From NCBI GenBank assembly GCA_024695815.1, contig JAILHK010000048.1, forward strand, positions 80,460 through 144,459: 64,000 bases of DNA, read 5' to 3'. This stretch comes from Prevotella sp. (GTDB lineage Bacteria; Bacteroidota; Bacteroidia; Bacteroidales; Bacteroidaceae). Below are positions 52,760-61,960 of the stretch, piece after piece (the first letter of the stretch is position 1; every line of letters begins with the position of its first letter). Position numbers and translations under genes: made by a program. The notes beneath the pieces were generated by a model. It saw only the letters and a program-made list of their open reading frames with translations, searched no databases and was not told the DNA's origin.

Positions 52760-53991
52760 TTGGCGATAGATATGATAGTGCCTTTTTCAAGGCGAGTTTC
52801 TAATTCGTCGTTGGGTTTTACTTGTGAAGGGTCGCGAAGAAGCTTGCCATTGTGGAGCGTGATGCTGTAGCCGCGCTTCAGCAGAAGGGTTGGGTCGAGT
52901 GCCTGCGCTTTCTGCTCTAAAAGGTTTAGACGGTGTCCTTCTTTTTCAATCTTTCTTTGCAGGAGTGAGACAAGGGTCTGCAAGTGGCGGTCTAACAGGG
53001 CTTCTTGCTTGGTTTTTACTAACGAGAAGAGTGGGGGAATACGTTCGGAAAGGCGGGCCAGTCGTAGTTGTTCGATCTCCATCCTGTTTTGTACATAGTG
53101 TACGATACGTTCTTCGCACAGTTCTATCTGGTGCTGGGTCTTCTCGATGTTGGAGATAAGAAACTGTGCCGCAGCTGTAGGTGTCTTCACCCTGGTATGA
53201 CTGATCATGTCAAGTACGGACTCATCGCGGTCGTGTCCGATGCCGGTAATGATGGGAAGGGGGAAGTTGGCCACGTTCTCTGCCAAGGCCAGGGTGTCGA
53301 ATCCGGACAGGTCGGCGGTAGCTCCGCCACCGCGGATGATGACGACGCAGTCGAAGGGGGTGGCGAAGAGCTCGTTTTGTTGCTGGTAGATTCTATTTAA
53401 AGCAGCGATGATGCTCTGTTCCACCTGTTCGCCCTGCATGATGGCGGGGAATAGTTGGGAGTGGAAATCAAAGGGCGTGTCGGCCAACTGGTTGACAAAG
53501 TCGCCATAGCCTGCGGCCGTCTCGCTGGAGATGACGGCGATGTTCAGTGCAAAAGCAGAGAGCGTTAGCTCCTTCTGAAGGTCGAAGATGCCTTCTTCCT
53601 TCAGTTGCTTGATAATCTCCTGGCGGCGTCGGGCCATGTCGCCCATGGTGTAGGTGGGGTCTATATCTGTGACAATCCAAGAAAATCCGAAGGCTTCGTG
53701 AAATTGGGCGTAGACCTTGAGACGCACTTTCAGACCCGCATGCAGGGACTGTCCGGTGGTGCGCTCAAAGTGTGGCTGCAGCATGGCCCATGTGTTCTTC
53801 CAACATTTTGCGGAGGCTCGTGCCACAGGCGTATTGGAGAATTCGTCTTTCTGGATCAGTTCCATATAGCAGTGTCCTCTGCTCTCGCGGCATTCTGACA
53901 GTTCTGCATCTACCCAATATTCTTGATCCATCGCATCTTCGATGGTCTGTCGTACCAGGTTGTTGAGTTCGAAGAGCGTAAGTGTGGTCAT
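52756..53991 (-). CDS. xseA: exodeoxyribonuclease VII large subunit
   Basis: A 411-residue protein. The N-terminal OB fold (about 1-110) binds single-stranded DNA; the catalytic domain follows with the blocks VISSETAAGYGDFVNQL, VIIRGGGATADLSGFD and GIGHDRDESVLD, which hold the predicted active residues; a coiled coil follows. The enzyme cuts single-stranded DNA from both ends in repair. It overlaps xseB below and the subtilase gene above by 4 bases each, so the three form one operon. Confidence 0.95.
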   Translation of the reverse strand: MTTLTLFELNNLVRQTIEDAMDQEYWVDAELSECRESRGHCYMELIQKDEFSNTPVARASAKCWKNTWAMLQPHFERTTGQSLHAGLKVRLKVYAQFHEAFGFSWIVTDIDPTYTMGDMARRRQEIIKQLKEEGIFDLQKELTLSAFALNIAVISSETAAGYGDFVNQLADTPFDFHSQLFPAIMQGEQVEQSIIAALNRIYQQQNELFATPFDCVVIIRGGGATADLSGFDTLALAENVANFPLPIITGIGHDRDESVLDMISHTRVKTPTAAAQFLISNIEKTQHQIELCEERIVHYVQNRMEIEQLRLARLSERIPPLFSLVKTKQEALLDRHLQTLVSLLQRKIEKEGHRLNLLEQKAQALDPTLLLKRGYSITLHNGKLLRDPSQVKPNDELETRLEKGTIISIAK

Positions 53992-55397
53992 AGTCCTAAC
54001 TGATAAGCTGTCCAGAAGTTGGGAATGCCATAGCCGTAGATGTTGGTTGGCTCTTTGTACTGATTGCCACTACGGCGCACCAGGTCGATAATCTCATAGG
54101 CGTTCTTATGGGGAAGCGCCTGCCAAAGACAAGCAACGAGGCCGGTGACAATGGGAGTTGAGAACGAGGTGCCCATGTCGTTGATCAGTGTGCCGCGGCC
54201 TGAGATAAGGGCTGTGGGGGCTCCGATGGCTACCACGTCGGGTTTGATGCGTCCATCCTGTGTCGGACCCAAGCTGGAGAAGGCGGCAATGATAGACTTC
54301 TGGTCGATGGCGCCAACGGTGAGAATGTCGGTGGCATCGCCAGGGACGCTGATTTTCTTCCACGGTCCCATGCCCGAATTACCGGCGGAATTGCAAAGCA
54401 CGATGCCCTTCTGGGCCAACATGGATGCAGTTCGGGAGATGAAGGCTGTCTTGCCGTCGAGGTTCTGCAGACGGTAATTGCCGCGGTCGTTATCGTACTT
54501 ATAATAGCCCAGGCTGGAGTTGATGATGTCCACACCAACGGAATCGGCAAATTCGGCAGCCATGGTCCAGAGATCTTCCTCTACGGGTTGCTCGGTGTTA
54601 TAGTCTTCGCAGCGCAGCAACCAGTAGTTGGCATCGGGTGCCGTGCCCATGCAGACCTCGGGTGCCTTGGCCGCAAGGGCCGAGAATACCTTTGTGCCGT
54701 GGTCAATGCTGTTGAAACATGTCTCCGGGTCGCTGTAGAAACGGTGGTCAATGGCCGTGACGACAAAGTCGTGCGTGCCTACAACGCGAGTCTCTCGAAG
54801 GGCAGGAATCTGGTTGTAGTTCTGAAAACCACCATCGAGAACGGCAATGGTAACGCCCTTTCCTGTGAAGCCTTGTTCGTGGAGCCAGTGGCCTGCCAAC
54901 GTCTCAATCTGTTGTCTTGACATGCCATAGGGGTCGTTGTGGATTGAGTCCCAGCGATTGAACGTCTCGTGCACGTTCCAGTGGATATCGGCGGGGCGCT
55001 CAATAGAGTCGGGCGAGATGTAGACGCAGAGACATGACTTGACAATGGGCAGCGTGCCGAGCCGACGGAGCTCGGTGGTGTCCTTGGAACTGACAAGAAT
55101 GGTGTTTTGCCACTTGCTGGTGCCCAGCACGGTGGTTCCCTTTGAAGAAAACATGCGGACATAGCTTTGGGGAATGGGCAGGTCGGTGGAGTCGATGGCA
55201 ATGCCTTGCTTGCGCCGGCGGTTCAGGCTCTTCTTGGAAAGGAATTTTCCAGGTTCTTTCAGCGTGTGATGGGTCGTCTTCTTGTCCGTCAGCGTGTATC
55301 TGTAGATGTAGACTTTACTGCCGGGATATTTGATTTTCCCTGCGTGGATAGACAGGCCGGCAAACAGTAAAGTCATGAAGAGAATGAGACGTTTCAT
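53988..55397 (-). CDS. secreted subtilisin-like protease (S8) upstream of xseA
   Basis: A 469-residue exported subtilase. Signal peptide to about SIHAG20; propeptide-like region (about 20-170); then Asp in ITIAVLDGGFQNYN, His in SIDHGTKVFSALA and Ser in MGTSFSTPIVTGL. The family pattern HGTxV is kept as HGTKV. No C-terminal sorting domain is present, so it probably stays in the periplasm or is a lipid-free secreted enzyme. It heads the operon with xseA and xseB, a gene order found in other Bacteroidales. Confidence 0.9.
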   Translation of the reverse strand: MKRLILFMTLLFAGLSIHAGKIKYPGSKVYIYRYTLTDKKTTHHTLKEPGKFLSKKSLNRRRKQGIAIDSTDLPIPQSYVRMFSSKGTTVLGTSKWQNTILVSSKDTTELRRLGTLPIVKSCLCVYISPDSIERPADIHWNVHETFNRWDSIHNDPYGMSRQQIETLAGHWLHEQGFTGKGVTIAVLDGGFQNYNQIPALRETRVVGTHDFVVTAIDHRFYSDPETCFNSIDHGTKVFSALAAKAPEVCMGTAPDANYWLLRCEDYNTEQPVEEDLWTMAAEFADSVGVDIINSSLGYYKYDNDRGNYRLQNLDGKTAFISRTASMLAQKGIVLCNSAGNSGMGPWKKISVPGDATDILTVGAIDQKSIIAAFSSLGPTQDGRIKPDVVAIGAPTALISGRGTLINDMGTSFSTPIVTGLVACLWQALPHKNAYEIIDLVRRSGNQYKEPTNIYGYGIPNFWTAYQLGL

Positions 55398-55421
55398 GAA
55401 TGATTGTTCTTTAAATGATTA

Positions 55422-55429
55422 CAAAAGTA
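55422..55429 (-). promoter_or_regulatory. -7 box for the subtilase-xseAB operon
   Basis: Minus-strand TACTTTTG, 25 bases before the ATG at 55397. Confidence 0.5.
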
Positions 55430-55493
55430 TGAATAAAAAATGAAATAGCCAAACTTTTGGCGTGAAAGACGTTGGTAAATCGAAAAAGTTTCG

Positions 55494-55501
55494 TATCTTT
55501 G
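55494..55501 (+). promoter_or_regulatory. -7 box for the MATE operon
   Basis: TATCTTTG, 19 bases before the MATE ATG; TTGG at 55472-55475 is a possible -33 element. Confidence 0.6.
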
Positions 55502-55519
55502 CACACGTTAATATAAGAT

Positions 55520-56872
55520 ATGGATAGTAAAGCGAAAGCATTAGAACTGGGACAGAAACCCGTGGGAGCGTTGCTGTGGCAGTATGCGTTGCCAGCCATC
55601 GTGGCTATGACGGCCTCGTCGCTCTATAATATCATCGACCGTGCCTCCATTGGACAACTGGTGGGAGCTGATGCTATCAACGGTCTTTCGGTTACGTTCC
55701 CCTTTATGAACCTTAGTGCTGCTTTTGGTGCTGCCGTGGGCGTTGGTGCCTCTACTTGCATCAGCGTGAAACTGGGACAGCGCGATTATGATACGGCAGA
55801 ACACTTGTTGGGCAACACGATTACGCTGAATCTCATTGTGGGATTCTTGTTTATGGCGGTATGTCTGTTGTTCCTCAATCCTATTCTTCGATTCTTTGGT
55901 GCCAGTGATGTGACGTTGCCTTATGCCCGAGAGTTCATGGAAATTATCCTGGCGGGTAACATTGTTACACATATGTATTTCGGCATGAATGCGTTGTTGC
56001 GTGCCTGTGGTAAACCACGACATGCGATGTACGCCACCTTGTTTACGGTGATGATGAACATCTTGCTGGTCATTGCCTTCGTATGGGTGTTCCGCTGGGG
56101 TATCAGGGGCGCCGCCTTGGCCACCATCACCTCGCAGACGCTGGCGCTGTGCTGGCAGTTGTGGATATTCTCGGACCGCAAAGAACTGATACATCTAAAG
56201 CGTGGCATCTATGGTTTGAAAGGCAATCTGGTGAAGAATATCATCTCTATAGGCATCTCTCCTTTCTTGATGAATGCCACTTCGTGCATCATCGTGATTT
56301 TCATGAATCGCCAGTTTCTGTCTTACGGCGGCGATATGGCAGTAGGTGCATACGGCATTGCCAATACGTTTGGCATGTTCTTCTTCATGATTATCATGGG
56401 TATAAACCAGGGTATGCAGCCCATCGTGGGCTATAACTACGGAGCGAAGAACTTCGATCGAATGCTTCGCTGTCTTAACCTGGCTATCCTGTCGGCCACC
56501 GTCATCATGGTGGTGGGCTGGTTGATGGCCATCCTCTTCCCTTCAGAAATGGCTCGCATCTTTACGAAGGATGCTGTGCAGATAAGCCTGGCGGCAGATG
56601 GTATATTGATTAATATGCTGTTGTTCCCGCTGATTGGTTTTCAGGCTGTGACTACAAACTTCTTCCAATGCATAGGCCGAGTGAAGATATCTATCTTCCT
56701 CTCGCTGTCAAGACAGCTGACCATTCTCTTGCCATTGATCATCGTGTTCCCTATGATTTGGGGATTGAAGGGTCTTTGGGCGGCATTGCCAACGAGCGAT
56801 GGACTGGCAGCGCTGATGGCTGCCTTTGTGATGTGGAAGTATATGCGCGAATTTAAAGTGGGTAAGGTATGA
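55520..56872 (+). CDS. MATE-family efflux transporter
   Basis: A 450-residue inner-membrane protein with twelve predicted helices in two MatE halves (about 18-180 and 240-405). Conserved signs are ALPAIVAMTASSLYNIIDRA at the first helix and GINQGMQPIVGYNYGA in the second half. It belongs to the NorM/DinF-type exporters that use sodium or proton gradients to expel drugs or other cations. The stop overlaps the next start by 4 bases (ATGA), so it is co-translated with the kinase-like gene. Confidence 0.94.
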   Translation: MDSKAKALELGQKPVGALLWQYALPAIVAMTASSLYNIIDRASIGQLVGADAINGLSVTFPFMNLSAAFGAAVGVGASTCISVKLGQRDYDTAEHLLGNTITLNLIVGFLFMAVCLLFLNPILRFFGASDVTLPYAREFMEIILAGNIVTHMYFGMNALLRACGKPRHAMYATLFTVMMNILLVIAFVWVFRWGIRGAALATITSQTLALCWQLWIFSDRKELIHLKRGIYGLKGNLVKNIISIGISPFLMNATSCIIVIFMNRQFLSYGGDMAVGAYGIANTFGMFFFMIIMGINQGMQPIVGYNYGAKNFDRMLRCLNLAILSATVIMVVGWLMAILFPSEMARIFTKDAVQISLAADGILINMLLFPLIGFQAVTTNFFQCIGRVKISIFLSLSRQLTILLPLIIVFPMIWGLKGLWAALPTSDGLAALMAAFVMWKYMREFKVGKV

Positions 56873-57489
56873 ATGGCGAAGATAAATTGATCATCAACGT
56901 TGGACGACAGTTGGGCAGTGGAGGACGCATGGTGGCTCAGTTGTTGGCAAAGACTTTTGACGCACGCTTCTATGATAAGGAACTCCTGGAACTGGCAGCC
57001 AAGGAAAGTGGCTTCTCGGAAGAGTATTTCGAGCAGAACGATGAGTGTAAGGGCTTCTTCCGCTCGCTGTTCAACATTCGTGCTGTACATCTTCCCGATA
57101 GCGGATTCTACCAGAATGGCTTTTCGCAAGAGGCGCTGTTTAAAATCCAGAGTGATGCCATCCGTAAGGCGGCTGCCGAGGAGTCTTGTGTGTTCGTGGG
57201 ACGATGTGCCGACTATGTGTTGCGCGACATGCCAGAATGTGTAAACATCTTTGTGACGGCACCTATTGACATTCGTATCGACCGTGTGGCAGAACGCCAC
57301 CATTGTTCGCGCGATGAGGCCCAACATATTATAGAGAAGGGTGAACACGAACGTGCTACCTACTATAATTACTATACGGGCAAGCGCTGGGGCGCTGCTG
57401 AGAGTTATCATCTCTGCATTGATGCGTCGGTGCTGGGAATCGAAGAAACGGCCGATTACATCGCCCAGTTTATTAACGCTCGAAAGTAA
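56869..57489 (+). CDS. cytidylate kinase-like protein
   Basis: A 206-residue cytoplasmic protein of the cytidylate-kinase-like family (Cytidylate_kin2). The P-loop region reads VGRQLGSGGR, the stretch FYDKELLELAAKESGFSEEYF follows, and SCVFVGRCADYVLRD and AERHHCSRDEAQHIIEKGEHER complete the core. True CMP kinase activity is not established for this family, since the usual nucleotide-specificity residues are altered. Its stop codon overlaps the first unit of the third 22-base array. Confidence 0.88.
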   Translation: MNGEDKLIINVGRQLGSGGRMVAQLLAKTFDARFYDKELLELAAKESGFSEEYFEQNDECKGFFRSLFNIRAVHLPDSGFYQNGFSQEALFKIQSDAIRKAAAEESCVFVGRCADYVLRDMPECVNIFVTAPIDIRIDRVAERHHCSRDEAQHIIEKGEHERATYYNYYTGKRWGAAESYHLCIDASVLGIEETADYIAQFINARK

Positions 57490-57566
57490 AGTATAGCTTT
57501 ACGGAGAGAAAAGCATTGGTTTGCGACCAGAATAGCATAGTTTTACTGCATGAAAAGGATAGGTTT
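57488..57566. repeat. 22-base-period palindrome array, copy 3
   Basis: Four units at 57488, 57510, 57532 and 57554: AAAGTATAGCTTT, AAAGCATTGGTTT, ATAGCATAGTTTT, AAAGGATAGGTTT, separated by 9-base spacers ACGGAGAGA, GCGACCAGA and ACTGCATGA. All are of the AAAG class; there are no TCTAG units. The first overlaps the TAA of the kinase-like gene and the third spacer holds the ATG of the phosphoesterase gene, so the last unit is coding (MKRIGL). The last match may be chance. Confidence 0.78.
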
Positions 57567-58062
57567 AATCAGCGATACGCACAGCTATTGGGACGATAAG
57601 TACTTGCACTATTTCGAACAGTGTGACGAGATATGGCATGCTGGCGATATTGGCAGTGTGGAGGTGGCGGAGCGACTAGCTGCTTTCAGACCCCTACGTG
57701 CCGTTTGCGGCAACTGTGATGGGGGAGATCTCAGACTGATGTATCGCGAACTGAATCGCTTCAAGTGTGAGGATGTGGATGTGCTGATCAAGCACATTGG
57801 TGGCTATCCTGGCAACTATGATGCCTCTGTACGCGGAACGCTGTTTGCTAATCCGCCACAGTTGTTTGTCGCCGGACACTCGCATATACTGAAAGTGAAA
57901 TACGATAAGACGTTGAATCTGTTGCACCTGAACCCAGGTGCAGCCGGACTTCAGGGATGGCACAAGGAGCGCACGCTGATGCGACTGACCATTGATGGTA
58001 GCACCTTCAAGGACTTAGAGGTCATCACACTGGCTGACCCTAGAAAGGAGAGTGGCTTATGA
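57550..58062 (+). CDS. YfcE-like metallophosphoesterase
   Basis: A 170-residue cytoplasmic calcineurin-type phosphoesterase of the YfcE/MJ0936 group. Metal-binding motifs are visible in order: SDTHSYWD, HAGDIG, GNCD and GHSH. Length is usual for the group, which hydrolyses phosphodiesters in vitro. Its natural substrate is unknown. It is in the MATE operon, after the third array, and overlaps the next small gene by 4 bases (ATGA). Confidence 0.93.
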   Translation: MKRIGLISDTHSYWDDKYLHYFEQCDEIWHAGDIGSVEVAERLAAFRPLRAVCGNCDGGDLRLMYRELNRFKCEDVDVLIKHIGGYPGNYDASVRGTLFANPPQLFVAGHSHILKVKYDKTLNLLHLNPGAAGLQGWHKERTLMRLTIDGSTFKDLEVITLADPRKESGL

Positions 58063-58238
58063 TGGAATGGATAGTGGAGATAGCTGTTGACACAATAGTT
58101 GCGGCAGCACTTACGTTATTATGTTATATCATCGGACTGGATGAAACGTGGCAAGATGCTTCAAGAACGTTCTTCGTGGCATTCCTCGTGATGTTTCTCA
58201 TGGGGACCTACAGAAAATATAAACAAGGAAAGGAGTAA
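58059..58238 (+). CDS. small membrane protein, 59 residues
   Basis: A short frame starting ATGATG at the phosphoesterase stop (4-base overlap) and ending 8 bases before rfbB. The product has two hydrophobic segments (about 4-26, then 38-50) separated by a short acidic loop (LDETWQDASR) and ends in a basic tail RKYKQGKE. Translational overlap, spacing and a transmembrane pattern favour a real gene. I do not recognise the family. Confidence 0.7.
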   Translation: MMEWIVEIAVDTIVAAALTLLCYIIGLDETWQDASRTFFVAFLVMFLMGTYRKYKQGKE

Positions 58239-58246
58239 TTAAACAC

Positions 58247-59386
58247 ATGAATATGAAAACAATAGTAATAACCGGTGGTGCTGGCTTTATTGGAAGTCAC
58301 GTTGTTCGCTTGTTTGTAAACAAGTACCCCGAGTACCACATCATTAATCTCGACAAACTGACCTATGCTGGTAATCTGGCTAATCTGAAGGATATTGAGA
58401 ATAAGCCAAATTACGAGTTCGTGAAAATGGATATATGCGACTTCGACGCTTTCTATCAGTTGATGCAAGATAAGAAAGTGGACGGTATTATCCATCTGGC
58501 TGCAGAGAGTCATGTGGATCGCAGTATCAAGGATCCTTTTACGTTTGCAAAGACAAACGTGATGGGCACGCTATCGCTGCTTCAGGCTGCAAAACTGTAC
58601 TGGGAATCGCTGCCGGAGAAATACGAGGGAAAGCGCTTCTATCATATCTCTACCGACGAGGTTTATGGTGCGCTGGAACTGACGCATCCCGAAGGCATCG
58701 AGCCTCCGTTCACCACCACGGCCTCAAGTGCAGAACATCATCTGGCGTATGGTGACAAGTTCTTCCTGGAGACAACAAAGTACAATCCACATTCTCCATA
58801 CAGTGCATCGAAGGCTTCTAGCGACCATTTCGTACGTGCCTTCCATGACACCTACGGTATGCCTGTAGTGGTGACCAACTGCTCGAATAACTACGGTCCT
58901 TATCAGTTCCCTGAAAAGCTGATACCTCTTTTTATTAATAATATCCGTCATCGCAAACCGCTCCCTGTCTATGGTAAGGGCGAGAATGTGCGCGACTGGC
59001 TGTTCGTGGAAGATCATGCGCGAGCTATCGACTTGATTTTCCATAAAGGAAAGATTGCCGATACCTATAATATTGGTGGTTTCAACGAATGGAAGAATAT
59101 CGATATTATTAAGGTGGTCATCAAGACGGTTGACCGCTTGCTGGGCAGAAAGGAAGGTGAGGATATGGATCTTATCACATTTGTCACCGACCGTGCTGGT
59201 CATGACTTGCGATATGCTATCGACTCGACGAAACTGCAGCGTGAACTGGGATGGGAACCAAGTCTGCAGTTTGAAGAGGGTATCGAAAAGACGGTACGCT
59301 GGTATCTTGATAATCAGGCGTGGCTCGACAACGTCACCTCTGGCGATTACCAGAATTACTATGATAATATGTATGCTGATAGGTAG
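58247..59386 (+). CDS. rfbB: dTDP-glucose 4,6-dehydratase
   Basis: A 379-residue extended short-chain dehydrogenase. The NAD site reads TGGAGFIGSH (about 8-17), the catalytic pair is in YSASKASSDH, and HISTDEVYGAL and NYGPYQFPEKLIPLFINN are the family's signature blocks. It makes dTDP-4-keto-6-deoxyglucose, the branch point to rhamnose and other deoxysugars of surface glycans. The other rml genes are not in the window, but a FdtA-like isomerase 2 kb downstream could use the same product. ATG at 58253 is an equally possible start. Confidence 0.94.
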   Translation: MNMKTIVITGGAGFIGSHVVRLFVNKYPEYHIINLDKLTYAGNLANLKDIENKPNYEFVKMDICDFDAFYQLMQDKKVDGIIHLAAESHVDRSIKDPFTFAKTNVMGTLSLLQAAKLYWESLPEKYEGKRFYHISTDEVYGALELTHPEGIEPPFTTTASSAEHHLAYGDKFFLETTKYNPHSPYSASKASSDHFVRAFHDTYGMPVVVTNCSNNYGPYQFPEKLIPLFINNIRHRKPLPVYGKGENVRDWLFVEDHARAIDLIFHKGKIADTYNIGGFNEWKNIDIIKVVIKTVDRLLGRKEGEDMDLITFVTDRAGHDLRYAIDSTKLQRELGWEPSLQFEEGIEKTVRWYLDNQAWLDNVTSGDYQNYYDNMYADR

Positions 59387-59421
59387 GCTTCGCCTCTCGT
59401 TCAGCCGTCATCTTACTAGAT

Positions 59422-60354
59422 ATGGTAACTTCGAAATTTAATCTTCGCACATTGATCGGTGGTTTGGTTGGTGTTCTTCTGGGAATACTTGCCAGCAGTT
59501 GGTGTTCGGCGCTAGAGAAATCTATCTTCGTGCCAATGAGTCTTACTTTCGTCGCTATCGGACTTTTGATTTGTCTTGGCTATCTGTATTGGTTGCGACG
59601 CATCACGATATATCCGGATGGAATAGAGACGAGGAGTGTGCTGTTGCCTTTTAAACGAAGATTCTATTTCTTTACGGAGTTCGATTATTTGGAAACATCG
59701 CAGATACGAGGTGGTGAGGTGATGAGGCTTATACGTGGCGGTCACCGCGTTGTCAGCATTGCTTCTTCTCTTTATAGTAACTATGAGGAGCTGTGTGAGG
59801 CTATCAAGGTGAAACAGAAAGAGAAGTTCAGAGCGCGCGATAATGAGGAGGTCGTTTCGGAATTCAGAAAGTCTTACCTGTATGGAGGCTTGGGATTTGG
59901 ACTTGTGGGATTCTTTTTCCCCTTGGGCTGCATCTTGGGTACAGGGAGTGGGGAAATGACAATCGGACAGGTGACATTCTCGTTGTTCTCGATATTGTTT
60001 ATGGGGGGAATTGCTCTGGCATTTCTATACTCTTTTCAGCGTATCAGCGTGTGGCAAGGACAGATAGAGGTGAGCCGTTTGTTATGGCCATTCAAGACTA
60101 AGCATTACAAGATCTCTGATTTTGATGGCTGTTTTTATGTCACAATCATTAATGAAGGTGGACAGCTGGGAGAACAAACAGAAGAGGCACGCTGGCTGGT
60201 CAAGAACAAAAAAGTGATTCTTAATATTCAGGAAAGATTATACAAGAATTATGAGGCATTGAAATATGCCACACAAACAAATTACCTGGGAAAGCTGGAA
60301 CTGACCCCTTTTCAGGCAATGAAATATGGATTAGGTAAAACGGTAAAGCTATGA
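59422..60354 (+). CDS. membrane protein made of two duplicated modules, unknown function
   Basis: A 310-residue protein. Each half has two membrane helices (about 10-57 and 153-205) followed by a soluble beta module resembling a bacterial PH domain. Residues 59-78 ([20 protein letters not shown]) align with 206-225 ([20 protein letters not shown]), and [15 protein letters not shown] with [14 protein letters not shown]. The duplication is clear in sequence. The stop overlaps purT by 4 bases, so it is part of the rfbB-purT transcript. No function is known to me. Confidence 0.72.
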   Translation: MVTSKFNLRTLIGGLVGVLLGILASSWCSALEKSIFVPMSLTFVAIGLLICLGYLYWLRRITIYPDGIETRSVLLPFKRRFYFFTEFDYLETSQIRGGEVMRLIRGGHRVVSIASSLYSNYEELCEAIKVKQKEKFRARDNEEVVSEFRKSYLYGGLGFGLVGFFFPLGCILGTGSGEMTIGQVTFSLFSILFMGGIALAFLYSFQRISVWQGQIEVSRLLWPFKTKHYKISDFDGCFYVTIINEGGQLGEQTEEARWLVKNKKVILNIQERLYKNYEALKYATQTNYLGKLELTPFQAMKYGLGKTVKL

Positions 60355-61556
60355 AGAAAATACTATTGTTAGGCTCAGGAGAACTGGGTAAGGAGTTCGT
60401 GATTGCTGCAATGCGCGCAGGACAGTATGTGATTGCATGTGATCGTTATGACAATGCACCGGCTATGCAGGTGGCCGACGAGCGTGAAGTGTTTAATATG
60501 CTCGATGGCGATGCTCTGGAGGCTGTGGTAAAAAAACACCAACCCGATATTATCGTTCCTGAAATCGAGGCTATTCGTACAGAACGCTTATTCCAATTTG
60601 AGGAACAGGGCATCCAGGTGGTGCCTTCTGCTCGTGCAGTCAATTTCACAATGAACCGTCGTGCCATTCGTGATTTGGCTTCTAAAGAACTAGGTCTGCG
60701 AACGGCAAAGTATTTCTATGCTAAGACATTCGATGAGTTTAAGAAAGCTGCCGACGAAATTGGCTTTCCTTGCGTGGTTAAACCTCTGATGTCTTCGTCT
60801 GGGCACGGTCAGAGTTATGTGCATAATGATGATGAACTGGAACAGGCTTTCAAAGAGGCTATGGAAGGCTCGCGTGGTGATGTGAAGGAGGTTATCATCG
60901 AGGAGTTTATTGACTTCGACTCTGAGTTTACATTGCTGACGGTTACTCAGCAACATGGTTGGCCAACGCTGTTCTGTCCTCCAATTGGACACGTACAAAA
61001 GGCTGGCGACTATCGCGAGTCGTGGCAGCCATATAAGTTGTCGGACGAGGCTCTGAAACAGGCACAGACAATGGCCGACAAGGTGACAAAGGCTCTGACG
61101 GGTGCTGGCATCTGGGGCGTGGAGTTCTTCCTGACGAAGCAGGGGGAGGTTATCTTTAGCGAACTGTCACCCCGTCCACATGACACGGGTATGGTGACAC
61201 TGGGACATACTACGAACCTGTCGGAATTTGAACTTCACTTCCGTGCGGTCATGGGACTGCCTATTGCGGGCATCCATCTAGAACATGCGGGCGCTTCTGC
61301 GGTAATTCTTTCACCAAAAGAGGCATCTGCTCCTGTTGATAAGTCTTTGCTGGACTACAATCTGACAGAGGCTCTGAAGGAGGATCGTACACGTATTCGT
61401 ATCTTCGGAAAACCTGAGGCTCACAAGGGTCGCCGTATGGGCGTGGTATTGTGCTATGGCGAGGTTGATGAGGATGTTAATACACTTCGTGAGAAGGCAA
61501 AGCGTTTGGCTAAAACGGTGCTGGGAACTGATCCTTATACTAAATTCGAACATTAA
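60351..61556 (+). CDS. purT: formate-dependent GAR transformylase
   Basis: A 401-residue ATP-grasp enzyme that makes formylglycinamide ribonucleotide from GAR, formate and ATP in purine synthesis. The N-terminal domain starts with [15 protein letters not shown] and the ATP-grasp core includes [18 protein letters not shown] and [16 protein letters not shown]. Length matches E. coli PurT (392). The position between sugar-modifying genes is unusual. It overlaps the preceding gene by 4 bases. Confidence 0.95.
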   Translation: MKKILLLGSGELGKEFVIAAMRAGQYVIACDRYDNAPAMQVADEREVFNMLDGDALEAVVKKHQPDIIVPEIEAIRTERLFQFEEQGIQVVPSARAVNFTMNRRAIRDLASKELGLRTAKYFYAKTFDEFKKAADEIGFPCVVKPLMSSSGHGQSYVHNDDELEQAFKEAMEGSRGDVKEVIIEEFIDFDSEFTLLTVTQQHGWPTLFCPPIGHVQKAGDYRESWQPYKLSDEALKQAQTMADKVTKALTGAGIWGVEFFLTKQGEVIFSELSPRPHDTGMVTLGHTTNLSEFELHFRAVMGLPIAGIHLEHAGASAVILSPKEASAPVDKSLLDYNLTEALKEDRTRIRIFGKPEAHKGRRMGVVLCYGEVDEDVNTLREKAKRLAKTVLGTDPYTKFEH

Positions 61557-61561
61557 AAAGT

Positions 61562-61960
61562 ATGAAACGCGTAAGTATCATTAACCTGCCTAAAATCGTT
61601 GACCCAAGGGGAAACCTGACGGTGGCCGAGCAAATGAAGAATGTGCCGTTTGATATCGCCAGGGTTTACTGGACCTACGATATTCCTTCTGGAGAACGTC
61701 GTGGCGGACATGCACACCGGACTTGTGAGGAGGTAATCATTGCTGTCAGCGGTTCGTTTGACGTGGAGGTTTATGATGGTAATGTGCGCCAGACTTTTCA
61801 TTTGAACCATCCTTATCAGGGACTTTACGTAGGAACTAACGTATGGCGCACACTTGAGGACTTCTCGAGTGGCGCCGTTTGCTTGGTCCTGGCTTCTGAA
61901 TTGTTTGATGAGGATGAATATATCTATGACTATAAAGAGTTTGAACAGATAGTGAAATGA
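61562..61960 (+). CDS. FdtA/WxcM-like cupin, sugar 3,4-ketoisomerase candidate
   Basis: A 132-residue single cupin of the FdtA/QdtA/WxcM C-terminal family. Conserved parts are LPKIVDPRGNLTV, GGHAHRTCEEVI, in which the histidines line the active site, and NVWRTLEDFSSGAVCLVLAS. Such enzymes turn dTDP-4-keto-6-deoxyglucose into its 3-keto isomer, which would be transaminated and acylated to give dTDP-Fuc3NAc or Qui3NAc. That fits with rfbB upstream and an acyltransferase-like gene downstream; an aminotransferase is missing in the window. Confidence 0.85.
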   Translation: MKRVSIINLPKIVDPRGNLTVAEQMKNVPFDIARVYWTYDIPSGERRGGHAHRTCEEVIIAVSGSFDVEVYDGNVRQTFHLNHPYQGLYVGTNVWRTLEDFSSGAVCLVLASELFDEDEYIYDYKEFEQIVK

